Below are positions 1-9,684 of a stretch of DNA of 64,000 bases, piece by piece. A program made the position numbers and the translations under genes. The notes beneath the pieces were generated by a model that was given only the letters and a program-made list of their open reading frames with translations, did no database searches and was not told the origin of the DNA. The stretch is from Lachnotalea glycerini (GTDB lineage Bacteria > Bacillota > Clostridia > Lachnospirales > Lachnospiraceae), in assembly GCF_003201285.1 (NCBI RefSeq), contig NZ_QICS01000001.1:706678-770677 (forward strand). Reading direction: 5' to 3'. The stretch's first letter is position 1. Every line of letters starts with the position of its first letter.

Positions 1-728
1 TCACATAACACTTCAAAACTTTCACCACGAACCTTTGATAAGGCTGTCTTAACAACACCAGGACCGCTAACTCCAACATTAATAATAGCGTCTGCTTCTG
101 TTACACCATGAAATGCACCTGCCATAAATGGATTATCATCAGGGGCATTACAAAATACTACCAGCTTCATACATGATACAGAATCTATTTCTTTTGTCAT
201 TTCTGCTGTTTCCAACAATATCTCACCCATCAATCGGACAGCATCCATATTGATTCCTGTCTTTGTAGATCCAAGATTCACAGAACTGCAAACTCTTTCT
301 GTTGTTGCCAATGCCTTTGGAATGGAGCGAATTAACAATTCATCAGACGCTGTCATTCCTTTTGAAACAAGTGCTGAATACCCACCAAGTAGATTTACAC
401 CAACTTCAACAGCTGCTTTATCTAGCGTTTTCGCTATCGTTACAAAATCGTCTATAGTTTTACAGGCAGCAGCACCAATTAAAGAGATCGGAGTAACTGA
501 TATTCTTTTATTTACAACGGGAATACCATATTCTTTTTCAATCTCATTTCCGACTTTAACCAAATCCTTGGCAGTTGTTGTTATCTTTTCATATATTTTT
601 CTATTTAATTCTTCTAAATCAGAATCAATGCAATCCAGCAAACTGATTCCAAGGGTAATAGTTCTCACATCCAAATTCTCTTGTTCTATCATCTTATTGG
701 TCTCATTGACCTCAAACATATTAATCAT
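1..728 (-). CDS. UPF0210 / PFL family protein (partial, C-terminus beyond window)
   Basis: The minus-strand frame reads [20 protein letters not shown] and stays open for about 242 codons to the window edge, so the C-terminal part (family length is about 450 residues) is missing. [30 protein letters not shown] and [14 protein letters not shown] are typical of the UPF0210 (DUF711/PFL) family. The family has a structural link to pyruvate formate-lyase-like folds but no settled biochemical role. A GGAGG lies 9 nt before the ATG. It sits 24 nt after a small ACT-domain gene, a pairing widely conserved in Firmicutes, which suggests the ACT protein senses a ligand for it. Family assignment is firm; function is unknown. 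Confidence 0.85.
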   Translation of the reverse strand, partial: MINMFEVNETNKMIEQENLDVRTITLGISLLDCIDSDLEELNRKIYEKITTTAKDLVKVGNEIEKEYGIPVVNKRISVTPISLIGAAACKTIDDFVTIAKTLDKAAVEVGVNLLGGYSALVSKGMTASDELLIRSIPKALATTERVCSSVNLGSTKTGINMDAVRLMGEILLETAEMTKEIDSVSCMKLVVFCNAPDDNPFMAGAFHGVTEADAIINVGVSGPGVVKTALSKVRGESFEVLC

Positions 729-752
729 ATTAGTTAAGTCCTCCAACTTTTG

Positions 753-1025
753 CTAAATTCGGTGCATCTTATTAAAAATATCTTCATGCTGGCAAGTAAT
801 CTTAACCCCGATTTCCTCTCCAATTTTATCAAGTTCAACAGCCATGTCACCAAAAGATTTGGATGATTTGTTTGCATCAACAATCATCATCATATTAAAA
901 TAATCCTGTACGATTGTTTGTGATATATCTAAGATATTAATGTCATTTCCAGCCAGGTAGGTACAAACCTTAGCAATGATACCTACGGTATCTTTTCCAA
1001 CTACTGTTATAATTGTCTTTTTCAT
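753..1025 (-). CDS. ACT domain-containing protein (UPF0237 family)
   Basis: A 90-residue protein that is essentially one ACT domain. It opens with the beta strand KTIITVVGKDTVGIIAKV and the glycine-containing turn typical of ligand-binding ACT folds, followed by LAGNDINILDISQTI. Free-standing ACT proteins of the UPF0237 type resemble the ACT half of GcvR, and the ligand is unknown. It is co-directional with and 24 nt upstream of the UPF0210 gene, the standard partner of this family, so the two are very likely one operon. There is no catalytic domain, so a regulatory or ligand-sensing role is inferred. Confidence 0.85.
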   Translation of the reverse strand: MKKTIITVVGKDTVGIIAKVCTYLAGNDINILDISQTIVQDYFNMMMIVDANKSSKSFGDMAVELDKIGEEIGVKITCQHEDIFNKMHRI

Positions 1026-1109
1026 ATTAATCTCCTCTTTTTCGTTATTGTATCATTCTGTACAGTTGATTCATAAATTACTATGTTAAATTTAACCGAT
1101 CCCTCTGTA

Positions 1110-1907
1110 CTATATTGCTATGAGTTCAGATACTGAGTCTCTTTTTGCTACGGTTATAGAAAAATCACCTGGCTTATACGAGGTTTCACCCATTGATATT
1201 TCAAGCCTTACTGTTTCGTAAGCAAGCTCTTCATAATTGTTCTCTTTGCTAAGATGTCCTAAAACCACTGCTTTTAGCTTATCACTAAGCAGCCTGCAAA
1301 GTAATCTGCCAGACAATTCATTTGACAGATGTCCTTTATCACCTAAAATACGCTGTTTTAAATAATACGGATATGATCCGACTTGCAGCATGTTGATATC
1401 GTGATTCGCTTCTAATAATAATACATCTAAATCCTTTAAATTGTCTATAGTATAATCATCATATTTTCCTAAATCTGTTGCAACAGCGATTGATTTCTCA
1501 CCGCGTGAAATTCGATAAGCAACCGGCTGCACTGCATCATGAGACACGGTAAACGGATGTACTGTCAACTCATCCACCTGAAATTCCTTATCTGCTTCAA
1601 TTTCTCTAAACAATTCATCTGGTATCGCACCTAACGATTTTGCACTTTTTATTTCACGAATAGTTCCTTTGGTCGCATAAATTGGAATACCATATCTTCT
1701 GGAAACCACACCCAATCCTCCAATATGGTCTGAATGCTCGTGTGTGATTAATATTCCATTCATATCCGCAGTTTTTAAGCCTATTTGATTTAGACCATTT
1801 TCGATTCTTTTTCCACTAATTCCTGCATCTATCATCAGGTGAGTATTTGAAGAACCAACATATATACAATTACCACTGCTTCCGCTTGTTATACTACATA
1901 AATTCAT
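1110..1907 (-). CDS. walJ: MBL-fold metallohydrolase, WalJ/YycJ type
   Basis: A metallo-beta-lactamase-fold hydrolase of 265 residues. It shows the metal-binding motif THEHSDHIGG, a downstream SHDAVQP histidine, the AVATDLGKY aspartate and a C-terminal LGHLSKENN histidine, all as in YycJ/WalJ. That family is a 5'-3' exonuclease-like protein acting in DNA repair and cell-wall regulation contexts in Bacillus. The ATG at 1907 is preceded by AAAGGAGG at 7-nt spacing. A longer frame back to 1970 would overlap the upstream gene and has no such site. Here it lies apart from walK/walR, next to a diguanylate cyclase. Confidence in the family is high; the substrate is inferred. Confidence 0.85.
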   Translation of the reverse strand: MNLCSITSGSSGNCIYVGSSNTHLMIDAGISGKRIENGLNQIGLKTADMNGILITHEHSDHIGGLGVVSRRYGIPIYATKGTIREIKSAKSLGAIPDELFREIEADKEFQVDELTVHPFTVSHDAVQPVAYRISRGEKSIAVATDLGKYDDYTIDNLKDLDVLLLEANHDINMLQVGSYPYYLKQRILGDKGHLSNELSGRLLCRLLSDKLKAVVLGHLSKENNYEELAYETVRLEISMGETSYKPGDFSITVAKRDSVSELIAI

Positions 1908-1929
1908 GTTTGCCTCCTTTTGTATAGCC

Positions 1930-3582
1930 TTATTCATACTCTCCGTCAAATGTAATGCATCCTCTTCCACTTATCTTAGAATGATACATGGCCTTATCTG
2001 CTCTGTCAAGAAGCTCGGCGGGATTATCACATGTCGTCGGATATGCCGCTGCGCCAATGCTGATATCCACAAAAAGAGTACTGCCTCTGTATTTTATTTT
2101 TGTTTCCTTAATTTTGGTATGTAACTGATTCGCCAGTTGATGCAGCTTATTAATTGATTTTTCTTTACAAACTATAACAAATTCCTCTCCTCCGTAGCGT
2201 GCAGCAAAACCATGATTTTTCTCTGCAACTTCTTTGGCCGCATCAGCACAAACCCTAATTACTTCATCACCAAATAAATGGCCATATGTATCATTTACTT
2301 TCTTGAACTTATCAATGTCAAATAAGATTACAGTTAATGAACCTTTATTCAAAACGATATCAGATATATATTCATTGATTTTTTGTATCATATATGTCCT
2401 ATTAAATATACCAGTCAAACCGTCTTTCATTGCCATGTTTTCCATTTTAGTATATATTCTTGCATTCATTAATGCAATTGAAAATTGTGTGCTTACTCTT
2501 TCAAAAAAACTCATATTATTCAAAAAATAATCATTTGTGTCTTTACCGATCACAAGCATACCAAGCCAATTTTCTTCATTTACCAAAGGATAAATCAACA
2601 ATGATTTAATATTCATACCCTCTAAAAAATCATATCTTTTCATATCAACCTGATTATCTACAAATGGTTCTCTGAAATCTTGAAAGCATTTGATCAAACT
2701 ACCATCCTCAATATGAGAATTAAAATGTTCCATTTTTATACTTTCACAAATAGCACGACTATTATACTGATAGCTTTCATCATATTCGTTCTTTACAATA
2801 ATACTGCATAAGTTAACAACCAAGGCTTCTGAAAGACTCTCAGATATTAGCTTCATTAGATTACTTATTTCTAAAGAGGAAGATATATATTGCTGAATCA
2901 GATTTTCAACAAGCATTTCAGAATTTTCGTGACTTAGCCTCTCATATGCATTTTCTAAAGACTTCTCAGTATCCAAATTATCTAACTTAACATTTTGTTT
3001 CATGATAAATAATTCATTTCTTAATCTTTTCATTTCTAGATTATTTTCAGCAAATATATGTGAAATTAAAGTTATCATAACTAGCATGTAAGTAAATAGA
3101 ATCAAATTAAAAAGAATCAAATGTATGATAAAACTCCAATGACTCATTTGTATGATTTTGACACAATCGGCAATCAACATTGGAAGTAAAATAATAAAAA
3201 ACATAATAAGCTTGTGCCTAAATCTAAAAATATCTGTTAAATATAAAATTTGTATGACCAATGCAACAAAAAAAAGCATAGAAAGTAAAGCGACATAAAT
3301 TCTGTCCGAATGAATGATTACATTAACACTTGACCACATAGCCATAGGTGTTCGAATCACCTGAATGATTTGAAAATTATTGTTATAATTTTTTCTGGAA
3401 TAAGCAAAGTCCAATATAATTAACACTGAAATTAGTACCCTGGAAATTACGTCAAACAAGTCTCCTAGATAACAATTATTTACAGCCGCCCTCACTACAT
3501 AATATAGGACAAATAATACCCAATATATAAAACGAATTTTTGCAATATATGTATGAATTTTAATAATTTTTGAAGAATTCAC
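1930..3582 (-). CDS. Membrane-anchored diguanylate cyclase (GAF-like + GGDEF)
   Basis: A 550-residue protein that makes cyclic di-GMP from two GTP. About six hydrophobic helices fill residues 15-185. A coiled segment and a GAF-like domain (about 225-375, ending near ERVSTQFSIALMNARIY) follow, then a GGDEF domain (385-550). The active-site signature is YGGEEF, with DIDKFKKVNDTYGH as the nucleotide and metal-binding strand, so it should be active. The RxxD inhibitory site is not evident before GGEEF. The start is GTG, needed to keep the first membrane helix, with GGAAGGA about 10 nt upstream. It begins 6 nt after the FtsA-like gene. The signal sensed is unknown. Confidence 0.85.
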   Translation of the reverse strand: MNSSKIIKIHTYIAKIRFIYWVLFVLYYVVRAAVNNCYLGDLFDVISRVLISVLIILDFAYSRKNYNNNFQIIQVIRTPMAMWSSVNVIIHSDRIYVALLSMLFFVALVIQILYLTDIFRFRHKLIMFFIILLPMLIADCVKIIQMSHWSFIIHLILFNLILFTYMLVMITLISHIFAENNLEMKRLRNELFIMKQNVKLDNLDTEKSLENAYERLSHENSEMLVENLIQQYISSSLEISNLMKLISESLSEALVVNLCSIIVKNEYDESYQYNSRAICESIKMEHFNSHIEDGSLIKCFQDFREPFVDNQVDMKRYDFLEGMNIKSLLIYPLVNEENWLGMLVIGKDTNDYFLNNMSFFERVSTQFSIALMNARIYTKMENMAMKDGLTGIFNRTYMIQKINEYISDIVLNKGSLTVILFDIDKFKKVNDTYGHLFGDEVIRVCADAAKEVAEKNHGFAARYGGEEFVIVCKEKSINKLHQLANQLHTKIKETKIKYRGSTLFVDISIGAAAYPTTCDNPAELLDRADKAMYHSKISGRGCITFDGEYE

Positions 3583-3588
3583 CTTAAT

Positions 3589-5664
3589 CTATTCCTTCCA
3601 ATAAATCTCCACTCTATCAGCAGCATGTAACTCCTGCGTATATTTTGTCTTTTCCCCGTTTAGCAAGGTCACGATTTCTCTGCCCTTTGAATTTCTTAAG
3701 TCAAAATCAATCCAGTCAAATATATCTACAAATACATATTTATTTTTGCCCTTTAATGTAACTGCTTTTTTATTTACAGTAATATTCAAGTTTACTATTT
3801 CTTCGTTCTGCTCAAGCTTGTCCTCTTTCCATACTTCGTTTTCCTCGTGGTTTTGCCCACTTTGAACTGCTTCATTAACATTTTCCTTTTCATAACTTTC
3901 ACTGCTTTTAAAAGTCCAATTTATTGTAAAATTTTCATACACCTTTTCATCTAAATCAGCTGGCTTGTTATTAACAAATATTTCTGTATTGAAATCAATT
4001 TCCACATCCATAAACTCTAATATTTGTGCCACAGTATAATAATTTCTCATAACTACTTCATCATTGTTTTGTAAACTATAATAATTCGACACTATTTGTC
4101 CATTCACTTCTGCATATTGAGGGCACTTAATTTTTTTATCTTCTACCAAGATATCAATTGTATTACTAAATTCAGGAATCTTATCAATAGTAATTTTAGC
4201 ATCTTCTCCAAATGTAGAGCCCATTATTTTAATCTTATCATTTGCTTCAATCAATGTATTAATACCAACAGGCAAGCCATTCAACGTTACAATTGCTGCT
4301 TCACCCAATTCCCCCCGAACCATTCGGCTTTTTCCATTTATTTTATAATTTAATTCTTTCCCTCTTCTAGGAAATAACTCTTCATTTGGGAAACCTGTCT
4401 GAATTGCAACATCAACTATTGTAAGCCTATTATTGTTATATAATTTAACTCGTTCGCCATTAAAGTTAACAAATATGAAATTATTCTTTTGATCATAAAA
4501 ATTCAGACAAATTCCAATCGGTGTTACCAACAACGGATCTTTTTTTATTTCTTTTTGAAAGAAATTGATATCACCAAGAACCTCTTCGCCTCGTAACGCT
4601 ACTCTTTCCTTTGGCAAATTCAGATATTTCGAAAGGCTTTCTACAAAACCTTTAATTTTACCTCCGCCGCCAACAACAAAAACTGCGCTTACCGATTTGC
4701 CTCCATTTAATTCTATTATTTTTTTAGCAATTTCCTGTGTTATATTCTCAATCATTGGATTTACTAATTCTTGAAGCTCACTATGTGGCATTTTTATAGA
4801 ATTTCCTATAATATCTTTATATGTAATTATTTTCTTTTTTGAGCTTAAATTGAATTTTATTTTTTCAGCACTCTTGAAATCAATAAGACAATTCTTGGCA
4901 ATTAGTTCTGTCAACTCATCACCTGCATGTGGTATCATTCCATATGCAATAATACTTCCATCCTTTGTAATAGAAATATCAGAAGTTCCTGCTCCCACAT
5001 CAACCAATGCTATATTTAACATACGATACATCTGTGGAATTGCTACATTAATAGCTGCAATCGGCTCCAATGTAAGATTAGCAACCTCTAAGTCAGCCAT
5101 ACCAACCGCAGTATTTAATCCCGATACCACCTCTTCCGGAAGAAAAGTTGCAATCAGTTCCGCTGATATCTTATTTGCCTTATGATTTTCCAGATTACTC
5201 ATAATGTAATTATTTAAATAATATTTCACTACAGTATATCCGACACAATAGAAATTAATATCTGTTTCGTTATTCGCATTAATCTCATCGTGTGCTTTCT
5301 CTACACCCAGTAAATCAAGTGAATAAATATGCTCCGGTGTAACTATTGTCTCTTCTGCAAATTCATAGTGAGCAGTAACCGTAACTGTTCTTAAAACTCG
5401 TCCTGCTGCAGCAATACAGACTTCTGTAAGCTCTCTTCCAATCTGTTCCTCCAGCTTTTGCTTTACAAAGGTTATTGTATCTCCTACCTTACTGATATCA
5501 TGAATCTGACCATCCATCATTGCACGAGTATCATGCTCTTTCACATATTGAGCAACCACATTAAACTTATCTCTTTCTTTATACCCAACTGTTCCTACAA
5601 TACTTCTCGTGCCTATATCAAGTCCAAAAACTAAATGCTGAGGATATTTCATCATTTCTGCCAA
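3589..5664 (-). CDS. FtsA-like actin-fold ATPase with beta-grasp-like C-terminal extension
   Basis: This 691-residue protein has an FtsA/PilM-type actin ATPase core in residues 1-350. LVFGLDIGTRSIVGTVG is the phosphate-1 loop, IALVDVGAGTSDISIT phosphate-2 and VFVVGGGGKIKGFVESL the adenosine motif. Beyond about 360, where FtsA would end in a membrane helix, come around 300 residues of repeated short beta-rich units (MVRGELGEAAIVTLNG, VEVNGQIVSNYY-like) and an acidic linker at about 603-635. The translation start is TTG at 5664; an AGGGAGG inside the last codons of coaE is 9 nt away, so the two are translationally coupled. It is longer than true FtsA (about 420) and sits outside the division cluster, so I call it FtsA-like, role unknown. 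Confidence 0.8.
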   Translation of the reverse strand: MAEMMKYPQHLVFGLDIGTRSIVGTVGYKERDKFNVVAQYVKEHDTRAMMDGQIHDISKVGDTITFVKQKLEEQIGRELTEVCIAAAGRVLRTVTVTAHYEFAEETIVTPEHIYSLDLLGVEKAHDEINANNETDINFYCVGYTVVKYYLNNYIMSNLENHKANKISAELIATFLPEEVVSGLNTAVGMADLEVANLTLEPIAAINVAIPQMYRMLNIALVDVGAGTSDISITKDGSIIAYGMIPHAGDELTELIAKNCLIDFKSAEKIKFNLSSKKKIITYKDIIGNSIKMPHSELQELVNPMIENITQEIAKKIIELNGGKSVSAVFVVGGGGKIKGFVESLSKYLNLPKERVALRGEEVLGDINFFQKEIKKDPLLVTPIGICLNFYDQKNNFIFVNFNGERVKLYNNNRLTIVDVAIQTGFPNEELFPRRGKELNYKINGKSRMVRGELGEAAIVTLNGLPVGINTLIEANDKIKIMGSTFGEDAKITIDKIPEFSNTIDILVEDKKIKCPQYAEVNGQIVSNYYSLQNNDEVVMRNYYTVAQILEFMDVEIDFNTEIFVNNKPADLDEKVYENFTINWTFKSSESYEKENVNEAVQSGQNHEENEVWKEDKLEQNEEIVNLNITVNKKAVTLKGKNKYVFVDIFDWIDFDLRNSKGREIVTLLNGEKTKYTQELHAADRVEIYWKE

Positions 5665-5665
5665 T

Positions 5666-6262
5666 CTAATGTTCCTCCCTTAATACTTCATCAATTTGCA
5701 TATATGTATTATATTCTGATAAATTATTATTGATTACTACCCCACATTTATCTCTAAATGCATCTTCTGTCAACTGACTGTTAAAAATAAAATTTATTTT
5801 TTCATCTGTATACCCTCTTGACTTTTTTAAGCGTTCCCTTCTTATTTCTTCCTTCGCATAGATATACCAGACTTCATCACATAACAGGTCATATTTATCC
5901 TCAATCAATAATGCCGCCTCTACAATAAAAAAATCGATTTTGCCGCGTTCTTTTTCAGCATTCATCTCTTTCGTTATATACTCCTTAACATCGGGATGAA
6001 CAATAGCATTTAATTTTTTTCTTTTTTCTTCATCTTCAAAAACAATTTGTGCTAATCGCTGTCTGTTTATCGTTGTATCAGCATTCAATATACTGCTTCC
6101 AAACATCTCAACAATATTATAATAGCATTTATGACCCGGTTCCTCCAACCTATGAGCAACCTGATCAGCCATAACAATTCTTGCATTGTAATTTTTTTGT
6201 ATATAGTTTAACACACTTGTCTTACCAGCGCCAATACCACCTGTAATGCCTATTATTCTCAT
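5666..6262 (-). CDS. coaE: Dephospho-CoA kinase
   Basis: A 198-residue P-loop kinase that phosphorylates the ribose 3'-hydroxyl of dephospho-CoA, the last step of coenzyme A synthesis. The N-terminus MRIIGITGGIGAGKTSVL is the Walker A loop, ADQVAHRL carries the catalytic aspartate region, IVHPDV is a family motif and FFIVEAALLIE is the Walker B strand. Length matches the family. It lies 9 nt after polA, an order common in Firmicutes (polA, then mutM or coaE). Its last codons contain the ribosome binding site of the next gene. Confidence 0.95.
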   Translation of the reverse strand: MRIIGITGGIGAGKTSVLNYIQKNYNARIVMADQVAHRLEEPGHKCYYNIVEMFGSSILNADTTINRQRLAQIVFEDEEKRKKLNAIVHPDVKEYITKEMNAEKERGKIDFFIVEAALLIEDKYDLLCDEVWYIYAKEEIRRERLKKSRGYTDEKINFIFNSQLTEDAFRDKCGVVINNNLSEYNTYMQIDEVLREEH

Positions 6263-6271
6263 AATTACACC

Positions 6272-8908
6272 CTATTTCGTTTCGTACCAATTATTTCCTG
6301 TGCTCATATCTATTTCAAGCGGAACCAAAAGATTGGCCGCTCCATGCATTTCACAATTTAATATTTCTTTCACCTTATCAATTTCATCCTTGTGTGCTTC
6401 GATCAACAGTTCGTCGTGTACTTGAAGAATTAATTTAGATTTCATTGATTCACTTTTTAATCTGTCATTAACCCGAATCATTGCAATTTTTATAATATCC
6501 GCTGCTGTCCCCTGAATAGGCGCATTCATTGCAACTCTTTCCCCAAAAGAGCGTTGCATAAAGTTACTTGACTTTAACTCTGGAATCGGTCTTATTCTAC
6601 CAAAAATTGTAGTCGAATATCCCTCCTGCTTTGCCTTCATAACTGCTTCATCCAAAAATTCCTTAACTCTTGGGTAAGTCTCAAAATATTTTTCAATATA
6701 TTCAGAGGCTTCCTTTCTGGAAATACTTAAATCCTGACTCAATCCGAACGAACTGATTCCATACACGATACCAAAGTTAACAGCTTTTGCATTTCTTCTT
6801 TGTAGGCTGGTAACCTCCTCCAAAGGTGTATGAAATACCTCTGATGCCGTAATTTTATGAATATCTTGTTCTTCCCGATAAGCCTGTATTAGCTTTTTGT
6901 CTCCTGAAAAATGTGCCAATACTCTAAGCTCAATCTGTGAATAGTCTGCATCCACAAACACATAGTCCTCTTTCGGTATAAATACCTTTCGAATGAGTCG
7001 GCCAAGCTCCATTCGAATTGGAATATTTTGCAAATTTGGTTCTGTGCTGCTAATTCTTCCTGTTGCCGTAATCGTTTGATTGAAATTACTGTGTATTCTG
7101 CCATCCGCTTCTATATAATTTGCCAGTCCATCTGCATAAGTCGATTTTAATTTAGTCAGTTGTCTGTATTCTAATATTAATGCCACAATTTCATAATCAG
7201 CCTCTAGCTTTTCCAAAACATCTGCTGCTGTAGAATACCCAGTCTTTGTTTTCTTCCCGTTAGGGAGCCCGAGTTTACCAAATAAAATCTCCCCTAGCTG
7301 CTTTGGTGAGTTGATGTTAAATTCTTCTCCAGACAGTTGATATATTTGTTTTTCAAGTTCTATGATTCTTACACTTAGCTGATTTCCATATTCTTTTAAT
7401 TCATCTTTTTCTACCGCAATTCCAGTAGTCTCCATATCATGAAGTGTAACTATCAACGGCATCTCGATTTTCTTAAACAGATCCCATTCTCCTGCTGCCT
7501 TAAGCCTGTCCTCAATAACCCCCGCACTCATTAGTGCCACATAACTCATGTAGCATACTACCTTTGACAATTCCTGCGGCTTTTGCTCATATGCGTCCAA
7601 ATAGGATAATTTTCCAAGAAGTTCTTCTCTCTCCGGTAATATGAATCCCAAATACTCCTTTGCAAGGTCACTATAAGGATAAATAGGATTCATAGGATTC
7701 AACAAATAAGCACCTATTTCCACATCAAAGCACTGATTAATATCTGAAATTTGCAGAATTCTAAGCTGCTCCTTTAGACCAATCGTCGAAATGGATATAG
7801 AACTATTCAATATTTCATTTACTCTGTCAGCAATATATTCTGTAGTAATAAAGCCCTCTGCCACAATAAAATAAACCTGTGTCTCACTTAGTGCAATAGA
7901 GGTTCCTATCAATCGTTCTTTATCAACAATCATTTGAATTCCAATTCTATCGCATTTCTTTGCCTGATTCATAATATTTTCTGCTTCATCAAGCATTGTA
8001 ATTGTTTTAAAAACTTCCTCTAACGTATTGTCATTTACAGGTGCATCAAAACGATTTAAAAGATTCTTAAATTCCAATTCCTTAAACATTTGATAAGCCT
8101 GATCGGTATATATATTTCCAAGTTTAGCGTTTTCTATGGAATATTGGATATCACAATTGATATCAATTGTGGCAAGTGTCTTACTAAGCCTTGCCTTGTC
8201 ATAGTTTTCCATCAATGCTTCTCTTGCTTTATTCGGTTTTATCTCGTCTGCGTGTGCAAACGCATTCTCGATATTACCATATTCCACAATAATTTTAGTA
8301 GCCGTCTTTTCACCAATTCCTGGTACACCCGGAATATTATCTGCTGTATCTCCCATAAGAGCCTTTAATTCAATAATTTGAAGTGGGGTAACCTGGTATG
8401 CTTCCAATACATCTTTTGCATTATAATCTTCAATTTCTGTCGTTCCCCTTTTGGTTTTAGGAATTCTGATTTTAATATCTTCTTCCGCAAGCTGTAACAA
8501 ATCCCTGTCCCCAGAAATAACAGATACCTCGAACCCCTGTTTTGATGATTGTTTTGATATTGTTCCAAGTAAATCGTCCGCCTCATATCCTGCTTTCTCA
8601 ATGATATTGATTCTCATGGCCTTTAATAAATCCTTTATAACAGGAACCTGCTCTCTAAGTTCCTGAGGCATAGGCTTTCTAGTACCTTTATATTCCTTAA
8701 ATAACTCATGACGAAACGTAGGTGCACTTACATCAAATGCTACAGTTAAATACTGTGGTGCTTCCTCCGATAATATTTTAAACATAATATTTAAAAATCC
8801 ATAAATTGCATTCGTATGAAAGCCGCTGCTATTCGTTAAATCCGGTATTCCGTAAAATGCTCGGTTTAATATACTGTGTCCATCTATCAAAACAATTTTT
8901 TCTTTCAT
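6272..8908 (-). CDS. polA: DNA polymerase I
   Basis: An 878-residue polymerase for Okazaki-fragment processing and repair synthesis. Residues 1-290 form the 5'-3' flap endonuclease (KIVLIDGHSILNRAF, AGYEADDLLGT, SGDRDLLQL, GVPGIGEKTA). Residues 300-480 are a 3'-5' exonuclease fold that lacks the acidic DxE catalytic motif, so proofreading should be absent. Residues 490-878 form family A polymerase with motif A DADYSQIELRVLAHFSGD, motif B RRNAKAVNFGIVYG and motif C LQVHDELLIEA. The loss of proofreading residues is usual for Firmicute PolA. GGAG lies 11 nt before the ATG. Confidence 0.97.
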   Translation of the reverse strand: MKEKIVLIDGHSILNRAFYGIPDLTNSSGFHTNAIYGFLNIMFKILSEEAPQYLTVAFDVSAPTFRHELFKEYKGTRKPMPQELREQVPVIKDLLKAMRINIIEKAGYEADDLLGTISKQSSKQGFEVSVISGDRDLLQLAEEDIKIRIPKTKRGTTEIEDYNAKDVLEAYQVTPLQIIELKALMGDTADNIPGVPGIGEKTATKIIVEYGNIENAFAHADEIKPNKAREALMENYDKARLSKTLATIDINCDIQYSIENAKLGNIYTDQAYQMFKELEFKNLLNRFDAPVNDNTLEEVFKTITMLDEAENIMNQAKKCDRIGIQMIVDKERLIGTSIALSETQVYFIVAEGFITTEYIADRVNEILNSSISISTIGLKEQLRILQISDINQCFDVEIGAYLLNPMNPIYPYSDLAKEYLGFILPEREELLGKLSYLDAYEQKPQELSKVVCYMSYVALMSAGVIEDRLKAAGEWDLFKKIEMPLIVTLHDMETTGIAVEKDELKEYGNQLSVRIIELEKQIYQLSGEEFNINSPKQLGEILFGKLGLPNGKKTKTGYSTAADVLEKLEADYEIVALILEYRQLTKLKSTYADGLANYIEADGRIHSNFNQTITATGRISSTEPNLQNIPIRMELGRLIRKVFIPKEDYVFVDADYSQIELRVLAHFSGDKKLIQAYREEQDIHKITASEVFHTPLEEVTSLQRRNAKAVNFGIVYGISSFGLSQDLSISRKEASEYIEKYFETYPRVKEFLDEAVMKAKQEGYSTTIFGRIRPIPELKSSNFMQRSFGERVAMNAPIQGTAADIIKIAMIRVNDRLKSESMKSKLILQVHDELLIEAHKDEIDKVKEILNCEMHGAANLLVPLEIDMSTGNNWYETK

Positions 8909-8937
8909 AAATCAGTTATCTCCAAATCCTTTTATTT

Positions 8938-9273
8938 TCAAAGCCAAAGCCCTAACTGCACTAATATGATTATCGCCAATACTATCATAGCTGCAATATA
9001 AATGAGTATTCTATAATGATTAAATATTTTCTTTCTTCTTATGTATTTACGGGAAGCCTTTAGTTTTTCCAGAAGCATTGCATTGATATCATCTGATGAA
9101 TCTTCATTGTTGTCCAACTGTACAAATGCAGAAAAAATGGTATAATTAATCTCCAATTCATCATAACAGTCCTTACAGATTTGAATATGTTCCATAAATT
9201 GCTCCAACTCCTGCTCTGTTATATCATCCGCTATGTACTTTGTCACTAATTTTTGCGCTTCTTTACATTCCAT
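8938..9273 (-). CDS. Small membrane protein with zf-HC2-like zinc finger
   Basis: About 111 residues. The N-terminal part starts MECKEAQKLVTKYI and has HIQICKDCYDEL, the H-x3-C-x2-C zinc-binding pattern of zf-HC2 anti-sigma domains (ZAS). A basic stretch YIRRKKIF and one C-terminal membrane helix follow. Anti-sigma factors of this type hold an ECF sigma factor at the membrane, but no sigma gene is next to it, so a target elsewhere or another role is possible. I prefer the ATG at 9273 because it matches the family N-terminus. The frame extends to 9300, which would leave almost no leader after a TATAAT at 9312-9317. Neither start has a strong ribosome binding site. Confidence 0.7.
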   Translation of the reverse strand: MECKEAQKLVTKYIADDITEQELEQFMEHIQICKDCYDELEINYTIFSAFVQLDNNEDSSDDINAMLLEKLKASRKYIRRKKIFNHYRILIYIAAMIVLAIIILVQLGLWL

Positions 9274-9398
9274 AATAGTATCACTACACCCAATCATCAT
9301 TATTCAATAAAATTATACATATTTACTATACACTAAAACATACAATTTTAAAACAATTTTATAAAAAAGTTATTTAATTATATGATAAACAAAAAAAC

Positions 9399-9427
9399 CA
9401 TTAATTATATGATACCAATAATTAATG
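9399..9427 (-). terminator. Intrinsic terminator after tRNA-Leu
   Basis: A perfect 10-bp stem CATTAATTAT / ATAATTAATG with a 9-nt loop, followed on the minus strand by seven T (9391-9397). It lies 16 nt beyond the tRNA-Leu 3' end and probably separates the tRNA from the zinc-finger/polA operon. Confidence 0.75.
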
Positions 9428-9442
9428 ATTTCTTAATATTAA

Positions 9443-9525
9443 TGCGGATAGTGGGACTTGAACCCACACGAAGTCGCCCTCGTCAGATTTTGAGTCTGAT
9501 GCGTCTGCCATTCCGCCACATCCGC
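9443..9525 (-). tRNA. tRNA-Leu(CAA)
   Basis: The minus strand folds into a class II (long variable arm) cloverleaf of 83 nt. The acceptor GCGGATG pairs with TATCCGC, with discriminator A. The anticodon stem is TCAGA/TCTGA with 7-nt loop CTCAAAA, giving anticodon CAA, which reads the Leu codon UUG. The T-arm contains GGGTTCAAGTCCC. The 3' CCA is not encoded. It stands alone between the polA operon and an ABC exporter operon. Confidence 0.95.
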
Positions 9526-9684
9526 ATGTGACAACCGAACAAAATGTATTTTATCATATACCTAATTATAATGCAATAAGAAATTTATAATTTTATATAA
9601 TTTTATTTCTCTTTGTGTTTCTTAATGCAATTTGATACAATATTTATTTTAATTAAGTGAATTCATTTTGGTACGCTTTTAACA

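Noticed and set aside
250-756. 168-codon + strand ORF at the left edge
   Set aside because: It is the antisense shadow of the UPF0210 gene, whose minus-strand frame gives recognisable family motifs.
1908-1970. Upstream start for the WalJ-type hydrolase
   Set aside because: It would overlap the diguanylate cyclase gene, while the ATG at 1907 has an ideal ribosome binding site.
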